The translations under genes and the position numbers were made by a program. Source: Coptis chinensis (taxonomy: Eukaryota > Streptophyta > Magnoliopsida > Ranunculales > Ranunculaceae). Taken from it: a stretch of 64,000 nucleotides of DNA. Below are positions 1 to 10,560 of this stretch, in pieces. The DNA lies in NCBI GenBank assembly GCA_015680905.1, contig CM027380.1, positions 106,979,001-107,043,000 on the forward strand, in the 5' to 3' direction. The notes beneath the pieces are model-generated. The model searched no databases, was not told the DNA's origin, and saw only the letters and a program-made list of their open reading frames with translations. The first letter of the stretch is position 1. Each line of letters opens with the position of its first letter.

Positions 1-1059
1 GAGAAGAACTTCATGACCCTATTGAATTCAGGTCTCTAGTAGGGGCACTGCAATATTTTACTTGGACAAGACCAGACATTAGTTTCTCAGTTAACCATGT
101 TTGTCAATTTATGCAACAACCAAGGAGTACTCATCTTGCTGCAGCCAAGAGGATACTTAGGTATCTAAAAGGTACTATACACTATATGGTATCAAGTTAC
201 AGAAAGGAAATGCTTAAGTCAGAGCATTTTCTGATGCTGACTGGGCAGGATGTCGTTTTGATAGAAGATCTACCACTGGCCTATGTGTTTTTTATGGTTC
301 AAATCCTATAATTTGGAATTTTAAGAAGCAAACAACAGTTTCAAAATCATCAACCGAAGCTGAATACAGGGCTCTTGCATATACAGCTGCTGAAATTTAG
401 TGGTTGTGTATATTGCTAAAAGAACTGAAAGTTTTTCTGCAGGATTCACCTATTTTATGGTGTGATAATCTGAGTGTTATTGCCCTTTCCATGAATCTAG
501 TGTTTCATGCACGAACAAAACATATAGAGGTTGGTTTTCATTATATTTGAGAACAAGTTCCTAACAAAGTTCTCAGGTTACAGTATGTGGGCACAGAAGA
601 CCAAGTTGCTGATATCTTTACAAAAGGATTGTCCACAACGAGATATATAATGTTACAACAAAGACTCAATGTTCTTCCTACTGCAAAACTGATAGAAATC
701 ACTTCAGTTTGAGGGGGTGTTTTTCCACTAGAGTATGAAGACCTTCAGCTGCTATCAAGCTTTATTGAATACTCATCAAAGCTTGAGGGGGTGTATAGAA
801 GACTAGAGTATGAAGACCTTCAGTTGCCACGTATTGCTCTAGTTCAGCTACTTCTAGAACAACCACCTAATTAGTTAGTTATAACAAACTAACAGAATTA
901 GTTATAACAATATTAGAATTAGTTATAACCGTATTAGAATTAGTTGTAACCATATTCTTACATCAGAGAACTCTGTCTATATAAAGAGATTGTAATCATT
1001 CAGTGAAACTAATGAGAAAAAATTCCTCAGTCTCATTCTTCATTTCTTCTTCTTCTTCA
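1..1059 (+). mobile_element. 3' part of a Ty1/copia element (RT end, RNase H, 3' LTR)
   Basis: Fossil copia element cut by the window edge. The conserved end of the reverse transcriptase (TWTRPDISF, then RILRYLKGT) is readable near 60-175. The RNase H core follows (STEAEYRAL near 350-375, HARTKH near 508-525, ADIFTKGLS near 610-635). A purine tract (TTGAGGGGG) at 709-717 comes before the 3' LTR, and a second copy of this tract lies at 784-791. The LTR therefore starts at about 718 or 792, carries a TATATAAAG promoter motif near 978, and ends near 1059. It is broken, with several interruptions. The 5' part lies outside the window, so target duplication and LTR divergence cannot be read. The lineage looks Ale-like, but this is uncertain. 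Confidence 0.85.
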
Positions 1060-3240
1060 TAGTTTGTTCATATATATCACCACCGAACATTCTCCATAGA
1101 ATTGGGGTGGTATTGAATGCAGAAGCATTTTGGAAAGCATACCACAACTAGTATACGTATAAGTAATCCTGTTAGGTTTCTTATATATGTGACAGTAAAG
1201 CGGTACACTATAGGCCTTGTTGGTATGAGTAATGAGACTTAACCGAGTTGGGTGCCTTTTTCTGCAAAAGTAACTATGAGCTTCGATATTCTTGATGAGT
1301 TCACTAATAGGATTCCATGAACAATTTGCTGCTGAGCTGGTGAAAGTGGGAAACCGCTGCTGCCAATCTACCAAGAATGAAGAATGTGATGAGCTTCATT
1401 GATCAATTGCTCCTGACTGTCTGGAACAACTACCACTTGATCATGACATCCTTCTGCTTGCTGTTGCACATCCAAATCACTAGCAGTTGCACTAATTATT
1501 TGCTGCCGATTTGCAGGGCTGTTAAGGTTACTATTCTGCTGTGCACTTGTCCTACCATTTGGTTCAGCTACTACAAATTGGGTATAGAAGCTTCCATTAG
1601 CAATATTTGCATAAAAAACTAACTTGCACTAGGTTTTCAATATTAAGGTGATCTCCACCTTGTCTGTTACTTGAGGCAGTACTGGCAGAAGTTCTAATAG
1701 CGCCACTTGAGTTTTTCCTAAAAGGTGTGTTTTCAATAATAGCTTCAACACCATTAGTAGTAAGGGGCTACATGCACAGGCATCGCTATCTGAGCTGCAG
1801 GAGCAGCAACTTGGCCACTTGGGCACTACCTGACCATTTTAAAAGCTACTGGAGCTGGTAGTACCACCACTGTTGTGGGTGCAGTTGGTTCCTCCACACA
1901 AGGGGAATTTTGAATGATAACGTGGTTGCTCTGTAAGTCCTACCACAATTGAAGTACTAGTACCCACTCCATGTTCTATCCTAAAAGTGGTGGTTGCAGA
2001 AGGGGTTACATATTAGGGCACTTGTTAGTATTATGACCAAACCCTCATACACTTGGCGCATGATGAATACCCATGGAAATCCTCCATGAGACGAGTCAAT
2101 GACCACTATACAGTAAACTGAAATATTTGCAGGTTTTAAACAATATAATGAACTAAAATCCTAGGAAACTTGTATAGATCTAATGTTTTTTGTTGGAAGT
2201 TAAGTTTTGCATATATCCCTGAGAGCCGGCCTCTTCTCAAGGTTGTTACTCATTTACTGCCCCTACTCAGGCGGCACTTGGCACAGACAAGCAAGGGGCC
2301 ACCGCTACTGTCAACATACTATTGATTCAATTCACAATTTAACAAGCATGAATTTATTCGTGTCCACACTCTATATATACCCGAGGAACAACCTTGATGT
2401 TTATTCAGTAGTGAGGTTGCTAGCTCCCTTCAACAATCTAAAACATTATTACCGCACATTTGGTCATTTGCTCACTTCACTTGCCCTCTCTCTAATATTT
2501 TTTCTTACCGATGAAAGCAGATAACGAGTTCTGAGAGACTGATGATTTGATGCATCTTTAAGTTTTGTTTACGAGTTGGTATTCTAGCTATAGCTATTGT
2601 CTTTACCGGGCATCCTCATGATCTCATTATTTTTTGAGCTCCACATTGCAATCTCCATGTAGCTACATCACGCCTACAGATCTAGTTAACCCTGATCCTT
2701 AATAACAACACAATCAGAGAAGCTGGTCTATATTGTTACAAACAACTGTTTCAGTCCTCTGTTTACTAGCTGGTTGCCAATTGCTGATCCTGTTTTGAGG
2801 TCTTTACTTCTTCACTTTTAACTGTCACAAATTTCTTTAAACTTTAACCGAAGCAAGGGTGTGTGAAATTGATCAGTGAATGCTGCATTAAAAGTATGAT
2901 ATATGACACCTATGAATGAAAAGCGTGATGGCGGTGATGGCATCTTGAAATATTACAGAGTGTTACGTGAAAAACTCGATGTTTTGAAAATTCATTTAAA
3001 TCCAAACTTCCTATCTGCGCTAAATTCCTAATCTAGTTAAAAGCATTGGTCGATAGACTTTCAGAATTCTAGTTCAGTTTGAGAAACTTAGATTAAGAAC
3101 ATTTACCAACCTATTCAAACTTGAACTCCAAGTAGTTTTAGAAACTAATCTTAACAGATATGTTTTCCAAAATAAACTTGAGCACCAAATAAGAATTCCA
3201 AACGTATTAGTATTGGTTTAACAAAGTTTAACAAAGCGCT
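1060..3240. other. Gene-poor stretch with a decayed retroelement trace
   Basis: No convincing gene is visible. Open frames here are short and share no motif with families I know. The only coding-like signal is a zinc-knuckle remnant on the minus strand near 2013-2060, listed separately. From 2100 to 3240 the DNA is AT-rich and I see nothing specific in it. Confidence 0.5.
2013..2060 (-). pseudogene. Zinc-knuckle (CCHC-like) remnant of a transposon protein
   Basis: Read on the minus strand, the residues CAKC and then GFGHNTNKCP appear in two adjoining frames. Together they match the C-x2-C-x4-H-x4-C spacing of a CCHC zinc knuckle. Such knuckles occur in LINE ORF1 proteins, retrotransposon gag and MULE-type transposases, and the flanking sequence does not decide between them. 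Downstream on the minus strand (1380-1990) is Gln/Val/Pro-rich low-complexity sequence, which would fit the tail of a LINE ORF1 or gag. It is clearly decayed. Confidence 0.25.
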
Positions 3241-3241
3241 C

Positions 3242-3249
3242 TATAAATA
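3242..3249 (+). promoter_or_regulatory. TATA box of the SKP1-like gene
   Basis: TATAAATA lies 94 bases upstream of the SKP1-like start codon. It is followed by a short pyrimidine-rich leader, a usual plant arrangement. Assigned by position and match only. Confidence 0.55.
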
Positions 3250-3342
3250 AGGGAGGATTTGCTCTCATTATCAGTCCTTCGAGTTTCTTCATTGTTCTTT
3301 AAGATTATTATTCTTTCTGTTTAGTTTTTCTTTGCTGCAATC

Positions 3343-3834
3343 ATGTCGACTCGTAGGAAAGTAACACTCAAAAGTTCAGATGGAAAGGTGTTCGAGGTTG
3401 AAGAGGATGTTATTATTCAATCTCAGACAATCAAGCACCTTATTGAAGATGACTGCGCAGACGATGGTATCTCTTTGGCGAACGTGACTGGGGAAATCTT
3501 GGACAAAGTGATCGTGTATTGCAAGCAACATGCTGAATGCAAGAAAAATGCTGAAAAGTCTGGTTATAAGGATAATGAAGAATTGAAGAAGGAAGATCAC
3601 TGCAAGAACCATGAGAGGTTTATGAAGGTGGATCAAGAAACCCTTTATGACCTTATATCGGCTTCAAGTTATCTCAATATCAAGAGTTTGATGAACATAT
3701 GTTGCCAAAAAGTTGCTGACATGATTAAAGGGAAAAAACTGGACGAGATTCGTAAGACGTTAAACATCAAGAATGATTTCACTCCTGAAGAAGAAGAGCA
3801 AATCAGAAAAGACCACCAATGGGCTTTTGCCTGA
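3343..3834 (+). CDS. SKP1-like protein (SCF ubiquitin ligase adaptor), intact
   Basis: A 163-residue protein of the SKP1/ASK family. SKP1 links CUL1 to F-box proteins in SCF E3 ubiquitin ligases, which mark proteins for the proteasome in nucleus and cytosol. The BTB/POZ-like N-terminal domain spans about residues 5-66 ([18 protein letters not shown] at the start). A charged linker rich in Lys and Glu covers about 67-92. The C-terminal SKP1 domain covers about 95-163, with the family hallmarks [40 protein letters not shown] and a QWAF ending. The length is normal (about 150-170 in plants). The frame is uninterrupted and intronless, as in many plant ASK copies. The start is the first ATG after the TATA box, and the family begins right there. 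Residues in the linker and the LMNICCQ segment differ from the canonical protein, so this is likely a diverged paralogue rather than the main SKP1. It has no functional partner nearby. Confidence 0.93.
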   Translation: MSTRRKVTLKSSDGKVFEVEEDVIIQSQTIKHLIEDDCADDGISLANVTGEILDKVIVYCKQHAECKKNAEKSGYKDNEELKKEDHCKNHERFMKVDQETLYDLISASSYLNIKSLMNICCQKVADMIKGKKLDEIRKTLNIKNDFTPEEEEQIRKDHQWAFA

Positions 3835-3839
3835 AAGAA

Positions 3840-4660
3840 GGGTACTTTTTTTTTTCTTGTTGGCTTAAACTATGTAGTAGATTAAATTCCATAGTCATGA
3901 GTCATGACTTATTATGTGAAGTGGGTTGGTTTTGAATCTTCTAAAGTTTGGTTGGTTTCTTCTATGTATGTTTTCAAATCTGATTTGTCGCAGCTTTATC
4001 GTTATTGAATAAGTATGAATTAGTAAGAGCTAGAGCAACGTCCATCTTTTTCTAAATCTAGAGCAAAGTCCATCTTTTTCTAGATCTAGAGCAAAGTCTC
4101 TCCCTTTCTTTCCAGATCTACTCTCCCTCTTTAGATAGTTGTTGTGAAGATGAAGAAGAAAAGGAAAAAATGACGCTTTTCTTCTTCGGTTCGTTGATAT
4201 GTATGTCGATCGGCAAGGTTCCTTTTGCAGCCCAACTCAAGGCTGTTTGAAGGGGTTCTTTATGAATTCTTTCTTCATCACTTTGGGGTTTGCTAAGACC
4301 TATACTATGCCAGATCCGTTTGTTGTTTTGTTTGTAGTTTTTAATGTTTTGTGTGTTGTTTTTTCAAGAAATGTGGCTCACACCCCTGCCTTCCTAACCC
4401 ATTACTCAAAACCTCCCCGTGCTGGCCCAACCCATTAAACCCCCATATTTTTAAGCTTTTATGAAATAAACTCTCTGTTTTTGCTAAAGTAATAAAATTT
4501 CGGTCTACTTTTAAATTCCAAACAAAATCTATTTCCTTTTTTATCATTTTTCTTTTCCAGCACACAACTCTGTTTTGGGGTTTTTATTCTCGCCATTTTT
4601 AACCAACAATGACACAAATAACACACCGATTTCTAATTGAACTGCTCCTCACAACTTCAC
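3840..4660. other. Intergenic DNA with a short tandem repeat
   Basis: This lies between the SKP1-like gene and the heat-shock pseudogene. At about 4028-4105 a unit of some 30-35 bases built on TCTAGAGCAAAGTCCATC is repeated about three times, with small differences. The remainder shows no gene. The open frame at 4199-4438 is hydrophobic, has no known motif and is judged chance. Confidence 0.5.
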
Positions 4661-4667
4661 AACTCTC

Positions 4668-4675
4668 TATAAAAA
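4668..4675 (+). promoter_or_regulatory. TATA box of the small heat-shock protein pseudogene
   Basis: TATAAAAA lies about 100 bases upstream of the former start codon. I saw no clear heat-shock element (alternating GAA/TTC blocks) just upstream. Confidence 0.45.
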
Positions 4676-4771
4676 CCCCACCTCAAATCCCATTAATTCA
4701 TCGTCAAGTAATCTCAATTCAAACACTCTTTATATCCAAAACAAAGTTCCTTACAAGCCCAAAAAACCACA

Positions 4772-5234
4772 ATGTCTCTAATTCCAAGCTTCTTTGGTGG
4801 TCGAAGAAATGATCCATTCTCACTTGATGTTTGGGACCCCTTCCAAAACTTCCCATTCAACTCATCATCACTATCATTTCCTCGCTCAAACAAGACAACC
4901 CAGGTTTGCGAACACTTCAGATTGATTTGGAAAGAAACTCCGTAATACATATATTCAAAGCGGATCTTCCCGGATTCAAGAAAGATTAAGTGAAAGTGGA
5001 AGTAGAAGAAGGAAGGGTGTTACGGATAAGTGGAGAGAGAAATAAAGAGAAAGAAGAAAAAATGACACTTGGCATCGCGTACCGAAAAGGAAAAGTGGAA
5101 GTTTCTTGAGGAGGTTTAGGTTGCCTGAAAATGCTAAGGTTGATGAAGTGAAAGCTAGTATGGAAAATGGAGTTTTAATCAAGCATCGCATTCCCAAGGA
5201 AGAAGTCAAGAAGTCTAAAAGTGAAATCGCTTAA
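4772..5234 (+). pseudogene. Class I cytosolic small heat-shock protein (17-18 kDa type), broken
   Basis: The start MSLIPSFFGGRRNDPFSLDVWDPF is the hallmark N terminus of plant class I small heat-shock proteins. These are cytosolic chaperones that hold unfolding proteins as oligomers. Further on, remnants of the alpha-crystallin domain are readable in other frames: FKADLPGFKK near 4958, [23 protein letters not shown] near 4990-5058, TWHR near 5070, [21 protein letters not shown] near 5115-5175, then [13 protein letters not shown] before the stop at 5232. At least three lesions break it: a one-base loss near 4941, an in-frame stop near 4987 where the family has Glu, and a one-base loss in the A-run near 5058. 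The usual VTVPK segment has also changed to a run reading IKHRIPK. Class I genes are intronless, so this could be a normal gene copy gone dead. The full gene length and TATA box are still recognisable, so the decay is fairly recent. Confidence 0.88.
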
Positions 5235-6590
5235 AATTTCGGGCCGAGAATGTTAATGTGTGAAGATATTTCTCGCAGTACTGGTTATGACTTGTAGTTG
5301 TGTTTGTATCAATGTGTCGTGTGTTATGTCTTTTGATGGGCGGGTATGGACTGTGAATGGAGTCTAGTGTGAGTTTTGGTGGGGTGCGAATGTGTGATGC
5401 CTAAGGTTTTAATTGAACTGTAGTTTTACATACATAAATATATGTAAAACTATATTTGCATAGTCACTAAAGCTATGAAAACTTAAATTTACATAGTAAT
5501 TTTTGGAAATTAAATTAACGCCGTGACACTGATGTAATATATGTAAATGTATGTTTACATAGTCATTATATATGTAAATCTATATTTACATAGTAACTTG
5601 ACCTATGAAAACTTAAATTTACATAGTAATTTTTTTAACTTTCTGGATTACTCTCATTGCGAAACTATGTAAATGTATTTTTACATAGTCAATATATATA
5701 AATCAAACACTAGTTAAATTTACATATCATCAACTAGTAGATGTTTAAGCTAGCTTTGCTATCCAATTTAGCGATAGAGGATGAAATGGTGATCGGTTGT
5801 TTGGAGATTATGTGTTTGCGACGACAATAAATAGCTTCTTAATAACTACCATAATGAAGTATGTTATTATGACAAAAAGTGATTTTTCAAGTAATCTTGG
5901 ATTCACAAATATAGATAATTATATTGGTGTTTAACCTGATAGAGAAAGGGACTCTGTACACATAATATTTCCAGAAAAGCTATAAACATTTCATCCATCA
6001 TAATAAAATGTTTTGGCAAAGTAATTATACAAAAAAGTATAATCCAGCAAAGACTGAATATGCATAACATGAATACTAAACAACTCCAACACATTAACAG
6101 TAATAGTACATCATAATCGAACACTCCTAAGTTAGAATGGTTCCAATATTTTACCACAAATAAACACAACGTAATCAACTAGAAATACGGAAAATCAGCT
6201 CTTCATTTCTTGCATTCTTCTTTTGGATCCCATTTTTCTTGTTGGCTGATACAATCTCATATGTCAGGTCAACCCTCAATTGTCTCGCGTCTTCTACCGT
6301 TATATCTTGCATAACTTTTCCACATATTATAGCATTCACAAACATAATGATGAATAATCCACAATCTGAACTGAAAATGCCAAAAAAGAAGTTTCAAATA
6401 AGAGATAAGAGATTAAAAAGACATTTAAGTTTGGGAAGTGAAGTTCTTACGATGCTCCTTGTTGTGGGCATGCTCCAACTTTGATATCTTTCATCAAATC
6501 CACATCTAGCAACCTTAGCTCCTGCCGCCTACATCTAATAGATTCCACCACCCTCTCTTGCTGCATTCAATTGAACAAAAAAAAAAAAAT
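5235..6590. repeat. AT-rich intergenic DNA with a ~130-bp direct repeat and hairpins
   Basis: Two copies of a unit of about 130 bases lie at roughly 5441-5570 and 5571-5700. They share the block CTATGAAAACTTAAATTTAC and the words ATGTAAAT and TTTACATAGT. A perfect 12-bp inverted repeat (TAGTTTTACATA with its complement, 8-base loop) lies at 5421-5452. From 5730 to 6590 no gene is seen; the open frames there are short and lack motifs. Confidence 0.55.
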
Positions 6591-6596
6591 ACCAAA

Positions 6597-6910
6597 ACTA
6601 TGTAAATGTATAAGAATGCAGAGTAACCACATACTACATCTTCAGAGATTTTGTAAATTTAGTCTGCAAATATAAGAATGTAGACTAACCACAGACTACA
6701 CATTCAACTTCAAGACTAAAACTACTATGCAAATATAAGAATGCAGAGTAACCACAGACTACACATCCAACTTCAAGACTAAAACTACTACGCAAATATA
6801 AGAATGCAGAGTAACCACAGACTACATCTTCAGAGATTTTGTGAATTTAGTTTGCAAATATAAGAATGCAGACTAACTACAGACTACCCATTCAACTTCA
6901 GTAATTAAAT
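6597..6910. repeat. Imperfect ~60-120 bp tandem repeat cluster
   Basis: The phrase ATATAAGAATGCAGAGTAAC followed by CACAGACTACA recurs at about 6608, 6669, 6733, 6796 and 6858, with the same intervening blocks (ACTTCAAGACTAAAACTACT and CTTCAGAGATTTTGT) shuffled between copies. This is a decayed tandem array with no coding content. Confidence 0.6.
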
Positions 6911-7440
6911 TACATGGAAGATGCTTACCCATGCAAATGATAGGAAATATAGACACTTTGGTGGAGAACATCCAATCAATAATCTACCATAAACAGTAAG
7001 AAAAATAAGTAAATTGCAAGTTTTTTCATTTCAAAAGATTTGAGTAATCTTTTGTTGGGAAATAAAAAGAGAGTAAATAGAGTTTATGGTGGTGTCGGGA
7101 AATAGAGAGAGAGTAAAGAGAGGCGAGGGTTTATGGTGGTGTCGGAAATAGAGAGAGAGTAAAAGGACTTCATAGTATTTCATTCCAAGACTTCTACAAA
7201 CACCTAAAAACTAAACTTGAAATTGTGGACTTCATAGTACCCCTCCCAAAAGAGAACTTCGTTTTGGTGGATATCTCACTAGAAATTGGAGTAGACGAGG
7301 CTTGAAATTGTAGGGTTCTCGCTTCGATCGATCGATTGAGAGAGAGAGAGGATTGGACTGGAACATAGTGGATCGGAGTTTAGCTTTTGTAGCCTTACTA
7401 GTCTAAGACCTAAGTCATTGCTAGCCTACTAGTGTCCACT
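6911..7440. other. Non-coding spacer between two repeat clusters
   Basis: A near-duplicate of about 55 bases (TTTATGGTGGTGTCGG, then AAATAGAGAGAGAGTAAA) occurs at about 7083 and 7131. There is a GA-rich tract at about 7338-7352. No gene is seen. Confidence 0.4.
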
Positions 7441-7731
7441 AACATGAAAATGCAAAGTAAAGTTACTACACTAGAATTTAAGAATGCATAGTAAAACTAC
7501 TACGCGAAATTTAAAAATACAAAGTAAAACTACAACACAAACATGAAAATGCAGAATAAAGCTACTATGTAAATTTAAGAATGCATAGTAAAACTACTAC
7601 GCAAATTTAAAAATGCAGAGTAAAACTATCACCACACATTACACAAACATGAAAAAACAAACACAATAAAAATTAAGAATGCAGAGTAAAAACTATTACG
7701 AAAATATAAAAATGCATAGTATAACTACTAC
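7441..7731. repeat. Short tandem repeat cluster (AATGCATAGTAAAACTAC family)
   Basis: Units of about 35-45 bases of the form AATTTAAGAATGCATAGTAA plus AACTACTAC are repeated six to eight times with drift. The words overlap those of the 6597-6910 cluster and of 10660-10790, so the three clusters look like one family. Confidence 0.55.
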
Positions 7732-7925
7732 CACTACACCATAACAGGATATTTGTAACACACACTTTTTTTGCTTTGTAACGGTTATTTACTGTTAGCA
7801 AGTTGCCAACGCCATATAAGCGTTAGGAATGTTGTAAAGTGTTACTTTAATTAGGGTGAATTTCAAGAATTAATTTCTAACGCTTAAAAATCGTGTGAGA
7901 AGTATTACAAATTAAAAACTTGAAA
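7732..7925 (+). mobile_element. Possible CACTA (En/Spm-type) transposon 5' end
   Basis: The sequence CACTACACCATAACAGG at 7732 has the form of a CACTA terminal inverted repeat. It is followed within 150 bases by several short variants of a GTAACG/CGTTA word in both orientations, as in CACTA subterminal arrays. I did not find a matching far end or a clear 3-bp target duplication, so this is either a broken end or chance. No transposase is visible nearby. Confidence 0.35.
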
Positions 7926-8262
7926 TGCTCTATTATTTCGATCGAAATATAAAACATAACTTTTTACTTTTTCTCTCTCTCTCTCTCTCACACAAGGCTT
8001 TTCGGGTCTCCTCCACCTCTCTCTCAACGGTACCCCTCTTCTCTCGCTCTCTCTCTCTCTCTCTCTCTTTTTTGGATCGGTTTTATTCTAAACTAGGGTA
8101 TTTTCTCTTGTCTCTCACTGCCACTGTGCTATTTTTAAACTAGGGCAAATTTTCTTCTGATGTTCTGATCATCTCTTTTAAAAGTTGCGTCTCTTTTCTC
8201 TTCTTCATCAATATTTTTTCAACCCTCTCTCTCTCACCACACACCACAGCCATCTTGATCCG
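7926..8262 (+). repeat. CT-rich leader region with (CT)n microsatellites
   Basis: Runs of CT lie at about 7971-7991 and 8043-8070, inside a pyrimidine-rich stretch directly upstream of the At2g23090-like start codon. CT-rich tracts are common in plant 5' untranslated regions, so this is probably the old promoter and leader of that gene. Confidence 0.45.
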
Positions 8263-8459
8263 ATGGGTGGAGGAATGATCGAAGCCAAGATGGCTCATGA
8301 GAAGAACTTGGAGAAGCAAAAGGTCACCGGGCAAGGGTAATCTGTAGTTTTTTTTAACTTGTTGTGAGATACTCTTCTTTTGGATTGAAACTTATCTATT
8401 TTTACTTGTGCTTGACAGGAAGTCAGTTGGAAGCTAACAAGAAAGTTATGAGTATCCAG
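8263..8459 (+). pseudogene. At2g23090-like small SERF/zinc-finger protein gene, first two exons only
   Basis: Exon 1 (8263-8336) reads MGGG..EAKMAHEKNLEKQKVTGQG, matching the start of the At2g23090-like family. These are about 78-residue proteins with an N-terminal 4F5/SERF-like stretch and a C-terminal zf-met2 zinc-binding part of unknown role. A GT donor follows at 8337. The next exon, ending at 8459 before a GT donor, reads QLEANKKVMSIQ, also as in the family. The first AG acceptor (8417-8418) would shift the frame into a stop. Using the AG four bases on keeps the frame, giving exon 2 as 8423-8459. The third exon, which should carry the Cys-rich zinc-binding part (family pattern CKxCMQTF), was not found in the next several kb. 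The gene therefore looks truncated and most likely dead. Confidence 0.6.
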
Positions 8460-10320
8460 GTATAACTCACTCAATTTTACTCTTTCATCTTTTATATCTC
8501 CAAAGTATATATTCAGTGTAAAACCGACTTTAGAATTGAAGTACAATAGACAAAGTTATGCTATTTTGCAACATGCAATTCATCCCCACTTTGATTTACC
8601 AATTGCCCTTTGAAACAAATAATTATTCTTTAGACCTTTAGGTGAGTACAATTAAACAAATTAGCAGCAATATCTATACAGACGACTCAAATTTTCCGTT
8701 AATTATAGATGGAAAAAATACATCAAAATAAGTGTATGCTATTTGGAAAATAAATTTTATTAAAAAAAAATGCTCTAGAAAACAAACTGGCAACATGATC
8801 TGATGATTAAATGGGAGTTGTATGAGTTACATAAGTGAAAAAGGATGTCTTGTGATATTCTGATGTTCTGATACATCTCTTTTAGTCCTGCTTGTTAGAA
8901 AATTTTAGTAAAGTTTTGACCCTACTAATTAGGATGAATCATCTATAACTAGTACAAAAAAGAAAATCTCTTAAGCAAGCCCTAAATCTCGCCACTTTCA
9001 ATGAGACGAAGGATGATGAAGAGCTCAAGACAAAGATATCCCACCAATTACTCTTCAATTTAGGTATGAATATTTTTTTGTGTATCTTCTCTCTTGATTT
9101 TTCGTTTGTTTAAACAACGGTGAGTTCAAGTTTCTTTTCAACTTATTTCTTGATTTCATTGTCAAGTTTGAACTTTTGAAGACTCTTAAGGCTCATATTG
9201 TTCTTTTATTGATGAGGAATGATCGGCTTTAGCAAGTATCATTCTTATTTCCCAAGTTTACACTTTCAGCAACTTTGGATGTTTGTATAGGCCGGGTTAT
9301 TAATTCTTAGTTACATTTCACACTAAGATAGATTCGTTTAATTGTGTAGTTGAAAATTTCTTATCTAATAGTCTCTATTTATCCAAATTTCAGCTCATGG
9401 TGCAGTGTTTATATGCTTATGAGACTTATACTAGATTACGTTAATTAGTCGCACCAAGTAATTGTTAGAGTTCCACGTTGAATGCACTCTTGTTCATATC
9501 TTTTATAGAATTATGTTTTAACTAAAACGTGCTTGGTTCCACTTATTCAGTTAGGATGGAAGTGGGGGTGGGGGTGGGGGCTGTTAGTATATATGATTCC
9601 ATTTATGTGAAAGGCTTATTGCTAAATGACATCTATCTAAGAACTTATAAGTTTCAGTAGAGTTGTAGAATTGCAAAAAAAACAAACAGGAATCAAGACC
9701 TTTGGTGATACCAAGGGGCTCATGACCTGTAACTATTTTGACTGCCCTAATTAAGTTAGCTAGGCTAACATTGTAAGCTAGTAGCACTCTTTTCTAAAGT
9801 ATGTCTTTTATTCCACTTGGTATGAATGCTATTTTTCATTTTTTTTTATTCGTTTATAATTGATTTGGTTTTCCAACTCGTATGCATTCACTAGGACTGC
9901 AATTTGTTTCATTCATTTTATTTCCCAGGGTATTGCAAATGGATTGGATAACGGAATTTAGCTTATCACAGATTCGCAGTCGGCCTAATCTTCAAGCTTT
10001 GAATTGTGAGATTAGTACCTTTATTTTATATTTAGATTGGAGCCTTCCTAAAACTGATATCGAAGTTCTGATTAAGTGCACATATTTTAGCAAACATAAA
10101 GATTTGCTTAGTTCTTAGAGGATTCTGTTTGAGATTGTGTTGGTCTTTGCTTATGTAATTATTCCATCCTATATTTGGGTATTCTATATGTCTATTTGCT
10201 TTGCATTCTATCTAGTGTTGGATCCTTGGGCATGTATTTATACTTATTATCAGTTACATTTGGGGGTATCAATTTTTCGTAGTTAGATCACTTAAAATGT
10301 GCACTCATATGTGAATTAAT
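8460..10320. other. AT-rich non-coding stretch
   Basis: No recognisable gene. A frame at about 8967-9063 reads KSLKQALNLATFNETKDDEE and onward up to a GT, so it could be a single orphan exon, but I do not recognise it. A G-rich stretch (three GTGGGGG-like units) lies at about 9559-9583. Confidence 0.4.
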
Positions 10321-10330
10321 CGATGGCATG

Positions 10331-10560
10331 TTTTTTTTTTTTTGAAAGGCAAACAGGGTTTTTGAGAGGTCCCTTACCCCTATTTTATTAGAAATAATCA
10401 TATGTCTTGGTTACATTCTTAAATACTATTTGCCCGTGGCATCTTTATAAATAATCTTTTTTACATCCTCAGAAAAAGAACTGGGTACTATCTCTATGTA
10501 ACTAACTGTGGGAATAGTAGTTGCTAATGCATCAGCTTAGTCTATTTGTCTCTCTATATA
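10331..10560 (-). mobile_element. Decayed retroelement RNase H trace (antisense)
   Basis: A T-run at 10331-10342 comes before a stretch that, read on the minus strand, gives ADALATTIPTVSYIEIVP near 10480-10535. ADALA followed by a hydrophobic/polar tail is typical of the end of a gypsy-type RNase H domain. It is heavily decayed and has no LTRs, so the family is uncertain. Confidence 0.25.

Noticed and set aside
1057-1374. Minus-strand 105-residue frame next to the copia LTR
   Set aside because: No recognised domain. It may be tail sequence of a decayed element but cannot be supported as a gene.
2207-2524. 105-residue open frame
   Set aside because: No motif, no promoter or splice context, unusual composition. 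Chance.
9559-9583. G-rich run as a G-quadruplex
   Set aside because: Three GTGGGGG units are suggestive, but there is no gene or promoter context to support a role.
9882-10118. 78-residue frame in AT-rich DNA
   Set aside because: No motif and no splice or promoter support.
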